Shown here piece by piece: positions 12,493 to 23,410 of a DNA stretch of 58,000 nucleotides. Below the pieces are notes generated by a model. It was given only the letters and a program-made list of their open reading frames with translations. It did no database searches and was not told where the DNA came from. Both the position numbers and the translations under genes were made by a program. Origin of the DNA: Adiantum capillus-veneris (Eukaryota; Streptophyta; Polypodiopsida; Polypodiales; Pteridaceae); contig CM043942.1 in NCBI GenBank assembly GCA_014529385.2, positions 25,672,469 through 25,730,468 of the forward strand, written 5' to 3'. Position 1 is the stretch's first letter. Each line of letters begins with the position of its first letter.

Positions 12493-14493
12493 TCACTTGT
12501 TGAAAGCTGGTGTATGTACAATGGGGATGGTGTTACCCATTTCCTTAGCATCTATATACATGTCTTTTTCCCTCAACTTAAAGGAGATTCTCCTTTCAGG
12601 AAATTTAACATCGGTAGCCAGGCGGTCAAACCATGGTGCCTCTAGGATTACATCCTCATGCTTGAGAGGAGAGATAAAGAAGTCCTCTTTGTCCACATAG
12701 CCTTGGACATGAAGCCTCAATTTCCTGATTAAGGGAGTGACTGAAGCTTCTTGCCCCCTGAAGGCACTGTCTGCGGGTAGGACATCTCCCATCTCGTAGG
12801 ATTGTATTCCTAGCTTGGTGGCCAACTCTATAGATATAAAATTGTGAGTAAAACCAGGGTCAAAGAGAATAAAAGCATCATGTTCTCTTACCTTTACCCA
12901 AGCATGGCATAGAGGAGATCCTTTGTGGTGAGTTTGGTGAGTCTCCTCCTCTTGGATTTCAACCAAGGAAGCTCTAGGAGGATCTTGGCGGTTGTTCTTT
13001 TGGGGACAAGCGCGGTACGCATGCCCTTGTTTGCTGCACTTGAAACACCGGTTATCCTTCTGATAACTCTCAAGCTCTTCAGAAGAGAGTTTATTCTTAC
13101 CTTTGTAAACTCCCTTCTCTTTAGCTTTGTTGGAGTTTCCCTTATGAGACTTTTGGACATTGTCCTTCCCCTTAGGCTCATTGGAACCCTTGTTTTCCGG
13201 GGGCTTATTATTTCTTTTTGCCCTCGTTTGGAAATTGATTCGAGAGGCGACCATAGTGTGGTGTATTACCGTCGATATGGTACGTGGTCTTTGGGAGTTG
13301 ACATACTCCGCCATTTCTTCTGTTAAGCCCGCACAAAATTGTTGCTTTTGCTCTCCAAAATCCAACTTTTTGAAGACAGTGGCTTTGAGTTGTAGGTCCC
13401 AAAACTTGTCTACATATTTGTGGATAGATTCATTGGAAGAGAGCTTTAAGCTTCGCCATTCGGTGAGTACTTTTTCTTTGGCATCGGTGGCCAAAAACTG
13501 CTTCATAATGGAAGCTCTTAAAGCTTTCCATGTTCGTGGAGCTTCACCATTGGCTCGTAGGCTAGACCACCATTGTCTGGCAGACATTTGAAAGTGCATA
13601 GCTACATGGCGTAGCTTAGAGGACTCCGTGAAGCCCTCATCTCCAAACGCCGCATCGAATTGTTGGATAAAGGCCAAGACTTTGTCTGTAGCACCAAAGG
13701 TACCATCATAGGTAAGGAAAGAGATGCTCTTCCCTCCCTCTTTGAATTTCTTCAACTTGGACGACCTCTTCCATGCGGCATAGGATTTCCTATGGCCTCT
13801 TCTTTTTGATGGTTCAAAGATTGCACCATCACTTTCTTCAGAAGGTGAAGAATTTGAAGAAGGTGGAGAAGAGGGTGACCTCTTTCTCGCCTTTTTCTTG
13901 TCTTGATCGTTGTCGTCTTCACCATAGCTTTCATAAGAGGAAGAGGATGAAGAAGATGCAGAAGAGGGTGTCCTCTATCTTGCCTTTTTCTTCTCTTGCT
14001 TTTTATCATCCCTCTTTGAATTATGGCATGGAGAAGAGTGTGATGGTCTTCTTCGCTTTCGTGGTGATGGAGAGCGTTTAGCCCGCCGTCTTCGTGGAGC
14101 CATTTCCGCCGAGGTGGCGGGAGACTCGCTTCTTTCTCGTTCCTTCGGTGGAGGCTCTTGAGTTCTCCTTTGGGAAGGAGATGCATCATCAAGAAGTAAA
14201 TTATTGAGCCCTTCATTTGGATTCTCTTCTTCTTCCCGAATCGGAGAGAGACCTCTTTTGGTAGTCTCACAAGGAGGCTTCCTAGGTGTTCTCTCGTCAT
14301 GGTGATGAGCTTGGAGAATCCCGTGAGCACGGAGCTGCCGTTGCACTTCACTTTCGAGAGATGGATTGCCCATGGCTTGTTGAAGCTTAGAAGCAAGATA
14401 GTTAACAAGAATTGAAGCATCATTAGTGGCTTGCTCATGAGCAAAATCAAAGTCATCAACATTACTTTCACTCTCTTTACTATTGTCAGCCAT
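12493..14493 (-). pseudogene. Chromovirus gag-protease, right copy
   Basis: Starts with ATG at 14491-14493. There is a stop TAG at 13975 where the left copy has a lysine codon. Then come Ser/Arg-rich sequence, the gag capsid domain, a complete CCHC knuckle (CFKCSKQGHAYRAC) and retropepsin (LFDPGFTHNFIS, later VILEAPWFDRLA). It ends at TGA 12493-12495. That TGA is in the same frame as the RT ORF starting 18 nt later, so gag-PR-pol was one reading frame, as usual in chromoviruses, and now has two stop codons. The TGA is more likely decay than programmed readthrough. Confidence 0.88.
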
Positions 14494-14897
14494 TCTAACA
14501 ACTTTTAGGTGTAAACATTTTAGGTGTACTTTGGCACTTCAAGCCGTAGCTGCTAATCCTCTTTACCCCTTTAGAAAAAGCACTCAAGCTACTATACCCG
14601 CGGCTCGAATACCATTAATTGCAAGGAATAGAAGAGAGGGTCTTTCGACACCAAAACAACACCAGCTCCTGTCAAGCTTCTAATAGCTCAATAGTGGTTA
14701 AGCCATAGGCAAGCCCCATAGGACTCCCGTATTAAGACCATAGCTCTCGACGGTGATGCCCCGTTAACTGCACGAAGGTAGGCGCACTGCAAGGCTGAAA
14801 AATCCCTATTCTACTTACTCACAGGCAATTAATAATACCAACCATTTGTAGCTAGCTTGAGGACCTCCCTTCTTGAGCAAGAAAAGAGAAACCTTGA
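14494..14897 (-). other. Leader of the right chromovirus copy; no gene
   Basis: Untranslated stretch between the primer site and gag start; matches 7202-7605. Nothing else seen. Confidence 0.7.
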
Positions 14898-14909
14898 GCT
14901 CTGATACCA
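14898..14909 (-). other. Primer binding site, right chromovirus copy
   Basis: Minus strand TGGTATCAGAGC, initiator-Met-tRNA type, one base inside the LTR edge at 14911. Confidence 0.9.
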
Positions 14910-16273
14910 ATGTAACATTTAATGGCCTAATAACTTGTGTGTAGCGGAAATTAGCATGAACATAGTGGGCATTTCATTAGAATAGATTCCTAATGAGAAT
15001 TACAAGAGTGCTTGGGTGGAGAGAGCAACAAAAATCATAACACCTAGTTAGATAGCATTAACAATACTTTCAAAAGAGAGAGAAATTAAGCTATTGACAA
15101 CAGTTGAGGACCGGATTTGCATGGAGCCGGTCCCCCCTCCAAAAGGCTTTGTACTATGGGTTTCTCCCATGAAGAGAGACATTGTACAATACAATTCTTT
15201 GTGCTCCTTCAAGACTAGCTAGTGCAATGAAGATGGAATCTTCATGCCCTAAGAAAAACACTTAATCAAACACAACTTGAATTATCCCCGTTCTCAGACC
15301 CAAGACCTCACACACCTTCTAAGATGGTGAGAGCTAGCAGGGTATGAGAGTAGATTGAGAGGAAGAAGGAGTATCTTACGAGAAAGATGTACATCTCCTC
15401 ACATAATCACTCATATTAGTATATCTTAGCTTAGTAATTAGCTTGGTAGAGAAGATGAGCATGCATTGAAGCTTGGCTCTTGGTTGGATTTGCATCCACA
15501 TGCCAAGAGAGTGTTGATGTAGGCTTCGATCTCACAAGCTTGGAGTAGGTGATGAGCTCTCCATTCAAGCGTTGGGAGGAGATAGAGTATTCTTTCTTCA
15601 CACATGGTCAAGTGTGAGTGTGAGTGTGTCAATGCCAAGCAAAAATCAGCCCCCTCTCTCTCTTGGGCGAGCCCTTCCTGCTAAATTGGTCTGGCTTTTG
15701 CCTCATTGGACCTCCCCAAGTCAAGCCAATGGGTGTTAAGCAGCATAAGTGATAGCCTTCTGACATGTGTCCCCCTTTCCCCTTTTGTGAGAGCTTTAGG
15801 TAATTAAATAATTAAACTAAACTCTCATTGGACCCTTTTGCCTCCTGGCCAATAGGAATCAGGCAAGCCATTGGGCTCCTGAATGCTCATTGGACCCCTT
15901 GGGAGACTGCCCAATAGTCTTCTAGGAGACTTAATTCTCATTGGTTTCTTTTATTAAATGTTTTTAAATTAATTAAACTAGATTTACTCTAGCTTAATTC
16001 TCATTGGTCCACTTCAAGGGTCATCCAATAGAAATTGGGCACACCTTGTGGGCATCTGGCTTAGGGAGCTAACATGTGTCCCTCATTCCCTTTGTGTAAA
16101 GGGAGCCTGTGTGTGTGTGTGTGTGTGTGTGGCTTTCTCTCTCATCCCCTACCTTTAGGGCTCGCTCCCTCCCATGTAGCGATGTGCAAAGACTTTTAGG
16201 GCACACACAAAGCATCCAATTTTCCCTAGGGTTGACCTTTGGACACAACCTTTGAATTTTGGAACCTTAGCAT

Positions 16274-16465
16274 TGTTGGGGTATAAAGCCCAATGTGGTC
16301 GCCCAGGTAAGTGGGCGGGCCGCCAGGTATGTACACATATTCTTTTGTAAAAACCTAATAAGAACTCACTATGCTCTACACATTACAATATAGCGAGTTC
16401 ACCATATCGTCGTGCTCTTCTTCTCGCACTCTCTCTCGCGTCGCACTTCCGCTCGTACTCCTTCA
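16274..16465 (+). mobile_element. 5' LTR of the nested copia (192 bp)
   Basis: TGTTGGGG...CTCCTTCA. A TATAAAG box-like motif lies within the first 15 bases. By eye about 7 substitutions separate it from the 3' LTR, roughly 3-4 percent. Confidence 0.92.
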
Positions 16466-16467
16466 AC

Positions 16468-16479
16468 TGGTATCAGAGC
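16468..16479 (+). other. Primer binding site of the nested copia
   Basis: TGGTATCAGAGC, initiator-Met-tRNA type, two bases after the LTR end. Confidence 0.92.
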
Positions 16480-17562
16480 TCAGACCGAGGCTCGGGGCAG
16501 CACTGCAGGAGGCTAGAGTCACCAACTTAGATTGGAGTGAAATTCAACAGGCGAAGACACGGCCCCAAATCTTGCGGGAAAGCCCGAAGGGCTTGGTGTT
16601 GTCAGAATTTTGGCCTGAGGTCATCTCGGCCACCGTTCGGCTTCGACAAAGGTGTGCGTAGGCCATTTTCGACTACGTGGTCTCGACGGGTGCAGTGCAG
16701 ACTCTGCAAATTTGGGGTTTTCGCCCTACGACTGCAGGTGCTGAGGATACCGACACTCCCAGAGTGTTGATTTGTGGTTGTCTACACATCGAAGGACGGC
16801 TCACAGTTCTTGGAGGTGTGTCACATACGACACGAGCGCATCTACACACAGACTATAGGCGGCATCCACTAGTTCATTAGGTAGCTTGTGTTTGCTGTTT
16901 GATATTCCAAATTTCATCCTAACATTGCAGGTAATTCCACCTGGGATGTATTGTCAGAGATGATGTATGTCTGTTGAGGGTTTGCTGGCTGTGAGTCACG
17001 CAGCAAACAACCGCCACAGCGGTTACAACATACAGTGGGAAATTTGTGGATGTATGACTTTGTGGGAAGTCTATGTACTGTCAGATTTACTGCAGTATTT
17101 GTTGAGGGTCGAGTGAGGTTTTATTGAGCTAGGGGATTCTCGAATGTTGAGATCCTTTCGGTGATACAGGTCTTGGAGCGATCCCTCGAGCACCCTTAGA
17201 TAGGTAGCTAGGATGTATTGACTGTGAGTTAGACAGTTGAGATTGCATCTTTGCTTTACTGCCGTTGAGGCATCGTCGCAGTCTATGCTTATAGGACAGT
17301 GACAGGACAGTGAGAGACAGTACAGGTGCAGGACAGGTTTACCCACAGCTTACAGTGTCAGAGAGACAGTGTTTTTTGAGCTGTTTTTTGGTCTGTTTTT
17401 AGTACACCAGAGCCATTTTACAAAGCAGACTCTGCCAAAATTTCTGCAAAATCTGAAGCTTTCTTGGTTCATTTGACAGGTTGATATTGGTTCAGAGGTC
17501 AGTTTACAGGGGAAACTCTACCGAATTTTTTCCAGAAAAGTAAACTAATGTGAAGCGTAGCT
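16480..17562 (+). other. Leader of the nested copia; no gene
   Basis: About 1.1 kb between primer site and gag ATG. ORFs here are short and have no recognisable domain. Long leaders of this kind are usual in plant copia elements. Confidence 0.6.
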
Positions 17563-18723
17563 ATGGCTGGATCACAGGACACTACTCTTTACAATATCAA
17601 GAAGCTGGATGGAACCAATTTCCCATTGTGGAAGAAGCAGATTTGGCACGTGTTGGTACAAAAGAAGTAGATAAAACCTATAAAACTCAAAGGGATAAAA
17701 CCAGAAGATATGGACGAAGATGAATGGAGCGAAATGGATGAATTGGCACTTTCTACCATTATGCTGACTTTGGCAGAAAGCGTTTACTTCAATGTAGCAG
17801 ACGAGATGTCGGCTTATCAAGCATGGTTAAAGCTGAGTGATCTTTATGAGAAGCAGAGTGCAGCTTCATAGGTATACTGGCTTAAGAAGCTTGTTGACTT
17901 GAAGATGAAAGAAGGGACACCTATGTCCAATCTTCTGAATGAATTCAACACAATCTATAGTCAGTTGTCAGCTCAAGGTGTCAAGTTTGATGAACCTGTT
18001 AGAGCTATGTTCCTATTGATCACATTGCCGGAAAGTTGGGACACTTTTCGCATATCTTTGAGTAATTCTGCACCTCCAGATGGTTTGAACATAGCAGGTG
18101 TAGAAGGAAGTCTGCTTACTGAAGAAACCAATAGAAAGACAATGGACAAAGGCAAAGGAAAAGCCTTAGTTGTCAGGGGAAGGACCAAAGAAAAGTACAA
18201 AGGTGGAAAGAGGAATCAGTCTCGTAGCAAGTCCCGCAGTGCTAAAGGCAAGAGTGACATAGAATGCTACCATCGTGGCAAGAAGGGTCACATGAAAAGA
18301 GACTGCAGAGAATGGAAAGCAGAAAAAGGCAAAGAGAAAGCTAAAGACCATGGTGAGAAGAATAAGTCCTCAGTGAAGATTCAAAAAATAAATGTGACAA
18401 ACACTGTTGCAGAGGATGACAGTCTAGTGTCAGGAGACATCTACTTCTTGAAGAATACAATGGACTCAGCTCTTCTTACAGCATCTGATGGAAATCCACT
18501 GAGTGACTGGATTATAGACTCAGGGCCATCACTTCATGTGTCTCCAAACAAGGAATGGTTTACTTCTTATCTGACCACTAAAGATCATGTTCGGCTAGGC
18601 AATGGGCACACATGTGAGATCTTAGGTGTTGGAGATGTTTCAGAATGGCTCTTCTTTCACGCTGAAGAATGTGAGACATGTTCCCGCAATTACAAAGAGC
18701 TTGATCAGCACATGTTTACTTGA
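17563..18723 (+). pseudogene. Nested copia gag and protease region
   Basis: Starts with ATG at 17563 (MAGSQDTTLYN). In-frame TAG stops lie at 17668 and 17869. A UBN2-type gag domain follows (TLPESWDTFRISLSN), then a basic stretch and a zinc knuckle in which the second cysteine is arginine (ECYHRGKKGHMKRDC). A protease motif reads DSGPS where DSGAS is usual. The frame shifts near 18630 into the next ORF. Several independent lesions mark it as dead. Confidence 0.88.
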
Positions 18724-19557
18724 TGATGCTAGCTACGTCACCACTTTTCGACAGAACATGTGGAAGATATCCAAGGGTTCTATGACAGTAGCACATGGAG
18801 TAAAGTCTGGAGGACTTTACATGATTTATGCATCAAATGTCTCTAAAAATGTAATCAATGTAACCGAGCAGCCGAACGTTTCTTTGTTGCATAGCCGGTT
18901 AGGACATATGTCCAAGAAGGGAATGGAAATCTTGTCTGCAATGATTGCTACTCGCCCAGACATTTCATTTGCAGTGGGAGTAGTAAGTCGATACATGTCA
19001 AACCCAGGCAAGAAACATTGGGAGGCAGTGAAAGGAATATTAAGATACCTGAAAGCTACAAAGAGTATGCGTATATGCTATGGGAGTCAGGAGCTAAGTG
19101 TAAAGGGTTATACAGACTCAGATTATGCAGGTGACTTAGACAACCGAAGGTCTACGTCAGGGTATGTCTTTACATTGGCTGGTGGAGCAGTATCATGGCG
19201 TTCTAGATTACAAGTTTGTGTTACTCAGTCTACTACAGAGGCTGAATATGTTGCAGCATCAGAGGCATGCAAAGAATCATTTGGCTTAATCGACTAGTAA
19301 CAGATTTGGGAATCAAAGAAGAGATGCCTGTGTTTTATTGTGATAGTCAAAGTGCTATACAATTGGCTCGCAATCCAGTTTATCACTCAAAGACAAAGCA
19401 TGTGGATGTGAAGTATCATTTCATCAGGGAAATGCTCGAGGATAAGCAACTTCAGCTTGTCAAAGTTCACACCACGGAAAATCCTGTTGATCTACTTACA
19501 AAAGGACTTCCCTCAGAGAGCTTTGCGCATTTTCGCAAGCAGTTAGGTGTAGGGTAG
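18626..19557 (+). pseudogene. Nested copia pol remnant: gag-pre-integrase fused to RT end and RNase H
   Basis: The first part matches the protease/gag-pre-integrase region (LKNVRHVPAITKSLIS, SRLGHMSKKGMEILS). At about 18937-18945 it continues directly with ATRPDISFAVGVVSRYM, which is normally the end of RT. The integrase and the YVDD part of RT are therefore missing. RNase H follows (GYTDSDYAGD, STTEAEYVA). A frameshift near 19283 moves the rest (DSQSAIQLARN, VHTTENPVDLLTKGLP) to the next frame, ending at 19557. 19558-19646 is the 3' leader with a polypurine run. Confidence 0.88.
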
Positions 19558-19646
19558 TACATCACTTCTCTACATCTCTTGTATATTAGCTTGTATAGTA
19601 GCTTCTCTCACACTTAAAGTACCACATTGGACTTTAAGTGAGAGGT

Positions 19647-19838
19647 TGTTGGGGTATAAAGCCCAATGTGGTCACCTAGGTAAGTGGGCGGGCCGCGAGG
19701 TATGTACACATATTCTTTTGTAAAAACCTAATAAGAACTCACTATGCTCTACACATTACAGTAGAGCAAGTTCACCATATCGTCGTGCTCTTCTTCTCAC
19801 ACTCTCTCTCGCGTCGCACTTCCGCTCGTACTCCTTCA
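19647..19838 (+). mobile_element. 3' LTR of the nested copia (192 bp)
   Basis: Same length and ends as the 5' LTR, preceded by the purine-rich AAGTGAGAGGT. Confidence 0.92.
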
Positions 19839-20079
19839 AGCATTTTGGAAGTCTTAATGGGCTGAACCTTAGGGTCGTTTTAGCCCATTGTTGCACATGG
19901 ATCTTTTGCAGATGGCCCCCCCTTTGGATCCCTATTTTCCCTCCTTTGGATCCCTACTGTGGCCGGTCTGCTAGCTTAACCAATATTCTAGCTTTTTCTC
20001 CCCTGGCCTTCCCCACATTAAATGATCAGTTTAATATGAGAAAATCATTTAGGAGAATTAGATATTGATTATTATGACA

Positions 20080-20212
20080 TCCAGCTTACTGTTGTAGCGC
20101 AAAACCAAGTCATGTTTCTTGATACCCTTACTTTTGACCTTTTCATTTATCTTTGCCAAAGCCTTATCTTGCATCTGCCCATAATGCTCCAATGCGCTCA
20201 TCCTATCATGAG
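20080..20212 (-). pseudogene. Fragment of Ty3 (Tat-like) integrase C-terminus
   Basis: The minus strand is open throughout and reads RMSALEHYGQMQDKALAKI then a lysine-rich stretch and HDLVLRYNSKLD. This resembles the region after the catalytic core of Ty3 integrases, where a KAL repeat leads to a GDLVL-like motif. It touches the chromovirus LTR end at 20079, suggesting that the chromovirus inserted into a Tat pol. Short and without a decisive motif. Confidence 0.45.
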
Positions 20213-20540
20213 TAAAGCCAACTCAGTTTCTTGTAATTAAGCTCTGTAGAAGCCTAGGGACAATTCAGGTCATTTGGCCGGACATTAGGTTTGAAGGCTT
20301 GGTATATAAGCTAAAACCTAAGGCTTTGTAAAAACACATTACGTTATCTCAAATAATATACAGTCGTGGGTTCTTCAGCACACAGTAGTGAGCTTCACGC
20401 ACACACACCGTCGCACACACTAATCACATTGCAGATATGAGAGAAGGAGCATGTTAGCATCGAGGAGCTCTCCGCGTCGACAGAAGCAATGCAAGCGGAG
20501 GACCACATCGCGAGCCCTCTTGCTACGAGCTATATTTGGT
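20206..20540 (+). repeat. Inverted partial copy of the Tat LTR and adjoining sequence
   Basis: Plus-strand sequence here matches the reverse complement of about 28672-29010 with scattered substitutions. It contains TATATAAG (near 20302), a purine tract GAGAGAAGGAG and an LTR-type start TGTTAGC at about 20455. Homology stops at ATTTGGT (20540), where minus-strand ORF sequence begins. It is therefore in opposite orientation to the neighbouring Tat gag-PR. Confidence 0.85.
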
Positions 20541-23410
20541 AGTCTGGTAGAATTCTGATTTCATTACCCAGACTTGTCGTATGGTTTGTCCAGTGGAAGA
20601 CCTTCTCTTTTGCTTTTTGTACCTGTCCTTTCTCTTGGTTGAGTTATGTGATTGACGTTGACGGCTTTGTTGATTCCTGAGTGAGTGGTTGTCATGGGCT
20701 GGATATCGCCAGGCTGTTATCTTGGGCTTGTTGACCCAAACATCTGAATTTCCTTTCTTGTAGCCTTGTGCAATAATTGGCTCGCTTGATGTGATCCATT
20801 CTGTTTCCTTTGCTTGTTGAGGTTGTTCCTGTGATTGTATCCAAATTGGATCATTAACTTTAATCTGTGCCTTGGATACTAGCACTTGGTTGACCTGTTT
20901 TGACTTCCTTTGGAGACGTTCGGGCGATGGAAACTTTGGTTGATAGACTTTTTGCTTGGGTTTCCATTGTTTTGTTGATGGTTTGGCTTTTGATGTAGAG
21001 GCTTTGTCTTGCACTTGCATTGGCTGGGCTGGAGACTGTGGGCTTACTTTAGCTTTGCCTTTTTCAATAGCCAAGAATCTTTGAACTGTTGTAGGCTTGA
21101 CCTCTGTTGCCACTTGATAGCTTGTCGTGATGACCATTGTTGAAGATTCAGGCTCGTTTTCAAAGACTTGTGCCCATGGCTTGGACAAAATCAAGTGTGT
21201 TCCCATTTGTCGAGAATTTACCACGAAGAATTTTTCTTTGACATTCTGTGAGTGTAGTTGGAGAGTAGCTTTTGCAATCCCCATACTTATAGCATCTACT
21301 TCAGGTGAGGGATTTACCTTTATCCGAATATCAAAAAGCTTTGGCTTACCTAGGAGTAACCACATGCCATATGACATGACATTAGTCGTGGAATTTGTAT
21401 CAATTTCTACCATAAAATTCATCTTGACTCCGTCTTGTGCACTTAGAAAAAAAATGATCTTCTTTGGTACTAGATTGCCTATGTTCTCTTGAGTGACTTG
21501 AGCAATCTTTGGCTTGGACTCCTTGTCGTCTTCTTCTTCATTGTTCACACTTCTGAGTTCATCTGTGTGTTCTAGCTCCTGCTTGACCACCATTTCCTTT
21601 GATATGTCTTTTGGAGAGACAAAATCAGCATTTGGTTCCTGTAGAGTCATAGGCTCTTCTTCCTCGACTTCAGCTGAAATGTCACCAATAGTGTTTGAAC
21701 TTCCTGTCACTTGCTGCACCTCTTCTTTGATTGATTCCAAGTCTTCATATTGCTCGTTTGTCGACGCTGAACCTGAAGCATCTTCTTTGGATCTTAGCCC
21801 TTCTTCCTGCAACTTTTCCTCGTTGACTTGCAGCTCCTCCTTTGTACTATGCATTCAAATTGGACAGTTTGTAATCAAGTGTGTTATCGCACACTGATCG
21901 CAAAGAGCACCTATTTCTATATGACCAGTATCCGGGTTAGGTATCTGGTTTTGTGTTATCCCCATAGCTGATAACCTTGTTTCGAACTCATACTCAAATT
22001 CATCATCTGTCTCACCCATAACCCTTAGCATGTAGTAGGGGACTATGTCATACCCATTCTCATCGCAAAATTTTGTTGGTGTAGTCTCATTAACACAGAC
22101 ATGCAAAGTAGCCAATATCTGAGTCCACTCTAGTGGTTCTAATGCCTCTTCCAAAAAGGGTTCTCTTATGTAAGCATCATCTTCTAAGGAACTCTCTAAG
22201 GAGTTCTCATCTCTCCCAAAGTCACTACACTCCGATGCTCCGCACATCCAGATTTCTTTCTTTTTGCCCATCCACGGATGGTCTGTTGATCCACTTTGTG
22301 TTGCAGAATCAAAATCTTCCACGAGCGTTCTAGTTACATCTTGGTAACTATGATTTCTCATATTTACACGTGTTGTGGTTTCAACATGTCTCAAGTATAG
22401 ATAATCATAACCCCAATCTTGTACCATCTTGAGTTGCCTCATGAATGGTCTTCCAAGGATGATTTCATAGTTATTTTTCTTGCCAAAGTCAACTATGGCA
22501 AAAGTATGCGCATACTCTATACCACAAGAAGACACAACTATCGCTTCTAGCAATCCCATGGGTCTTTCCACATGCCCATCCGCTAACTTTAATTTTATTC
22601 TGGTTGTTCTAAAGGCGGGCCTACCCCATTTCTCCCATATTCATTTTTTTGCTATGGCAATTCCTGCTCCGTTGTCAAGTATAGCTTTCGTTTCAATCCC
22701 ATTGTACTCGACAGGCAAAGTGGCATTACCATCTTCTCCTTCACAGTACTCTCCTACTTTGTTCAGAGGTACCGGTCTTACATTTGATCTAGGCTTCTCG
22801 ATCTCATCTAGCTCTTTTTCCAGAAACCTTAACGGGCTTTTGATCCCAATTTTTTCCAAGCATTTTCCTATATCCGTCCACATACTTGGTCTGATTTTCA
22901 AAATTTTTGCTAACGTAATTGTGCACTTCACTGGCGTGGATAGCAAGTCAGTCAAAATTTTTGTGTCCAATTCTTTTGTCCCCCCTAGCCTCTGTGATGG
23001 AACTCTCACAATCTTAGAATTTGCCTCAAAATCTCCCATGTACTGTGGCAAAGTTCTTAACGATGCAGGTCTACTGTCTTCAGAGGCTATCGATCCTATG
23101 TCACCATGATATGACCTCACATCAACACTCATTTGTGGTCTATCTAATGTGATTTCAGGAAATGGTGTTGGTCCAGCATCCTCTTCTCTTTTTTGGGCAT
23201 CTCGGACAGCCTTCCATAACTGCTCTGGCCACTGCTCCTCAACTATAGGAACATAAGGTGGGAAATCCGTCATTGATTCATGTGTTGTATTTTGGACTAC
23301 CCTCGAGTCTTGCAACCTTGGCAATGGTTCTTCCCTATGATCCGCCTCTTCTCTAGGCAATTCGTCTACTTTAATGCTCTCGTCTTTGTGCATTGGGTGA
23401 CTATCCTATC
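20541..23410 (-). pseudogene. Tat-type protease plus extra post-protease ORF
   Basis: One minus-strand frame runs from about 23410 to 20541 with TGA codons at 22641 and 21855. The first part ends in a retropepsin N-terminal motif with a changed catalytic triplet (ILDNGAGIAIAKK, about 22641-22685). It continues through the protease C-terminus (YEIILGRPFMRQ, near 22450). After this comes an extra module not normally placed before RT: CDQCAITHLITNC (about 21861-21904), an acidic region, a second retropepsin-like stretch (VEIDTNSTTNVMSYGMW ... LILSKPWAQVF) and a basic tail (KQWKPKQKVYQPKF, QGYKKGNSDVW). The tail has a homologue at 56020-58000. RT would follow but is cut off at 20540. Confidence 0.75.

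Larger units (their letters stand above)
16274..19838 (+). mobile_element. Nested copia element with large internal deletion; AGCAT target duplication
   Basis: Two 192-bp LTRs (16274-16465 and 19647-19838) flank a 3.2 kb interior. AGCAT occurs at 16269-16273 and 19839-19843, and the empty site is visible in the sister LTR (near 8969), so the insertion is proven within the window. The interior has gag and protease, jumps from the gag-pre-integrase region into the end of RT, and lacks integrase and the RT active site. It is non-autonomous as it stands. Confidence 0.93.
5368..20079 (-). mobile_element. Tandem Ty3 chromovirus: truncated gag, shared LTR, full internal region, 5' LTR
   Basis: Minus-strand order is 5' LTR (14911-20079, interrupted by a nested copia), gag-PR (14493-12493), RT-RNase H-integrase-chromodomain (12474-9545), LTR (7619-9188), and then a second primer site and gag (7201-5368). 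The middle LTR is therefore the 3' LTR of the right unit and the 5' LTR of the left unit. The left unit is cut at 5368, where homology with 12660 onward stops. Offset between the two gag copies is about 7292 bp. Both copies carry stops, so neither is autonomous. Confidence 0.85.
14911..20079 (-). mobile_element. Chromovirus 5' LTR, split by a nested copia element
   Basis: 14911-16273 plus 19839-20079 together align along the whole of the 7619-9188 LTR. Between them sits the nested copia at 16274-19838. Relative to the other LTR this copy has a longer GT tract (around 16111-16130) and a small duplication of a CCTTTGGATCCCTA-containing segment near 19917-19950. It ends TTATGACA at 20079, next to Tat-type coding sequence. 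Confidence 0.88.

Noticed and set aside
16371-16880. Overlapping small ORFs after the nested copia LTR
   Set aside because: They cross the LTR end and primer site and lie in the element's leader; the real gag starts at 17563.
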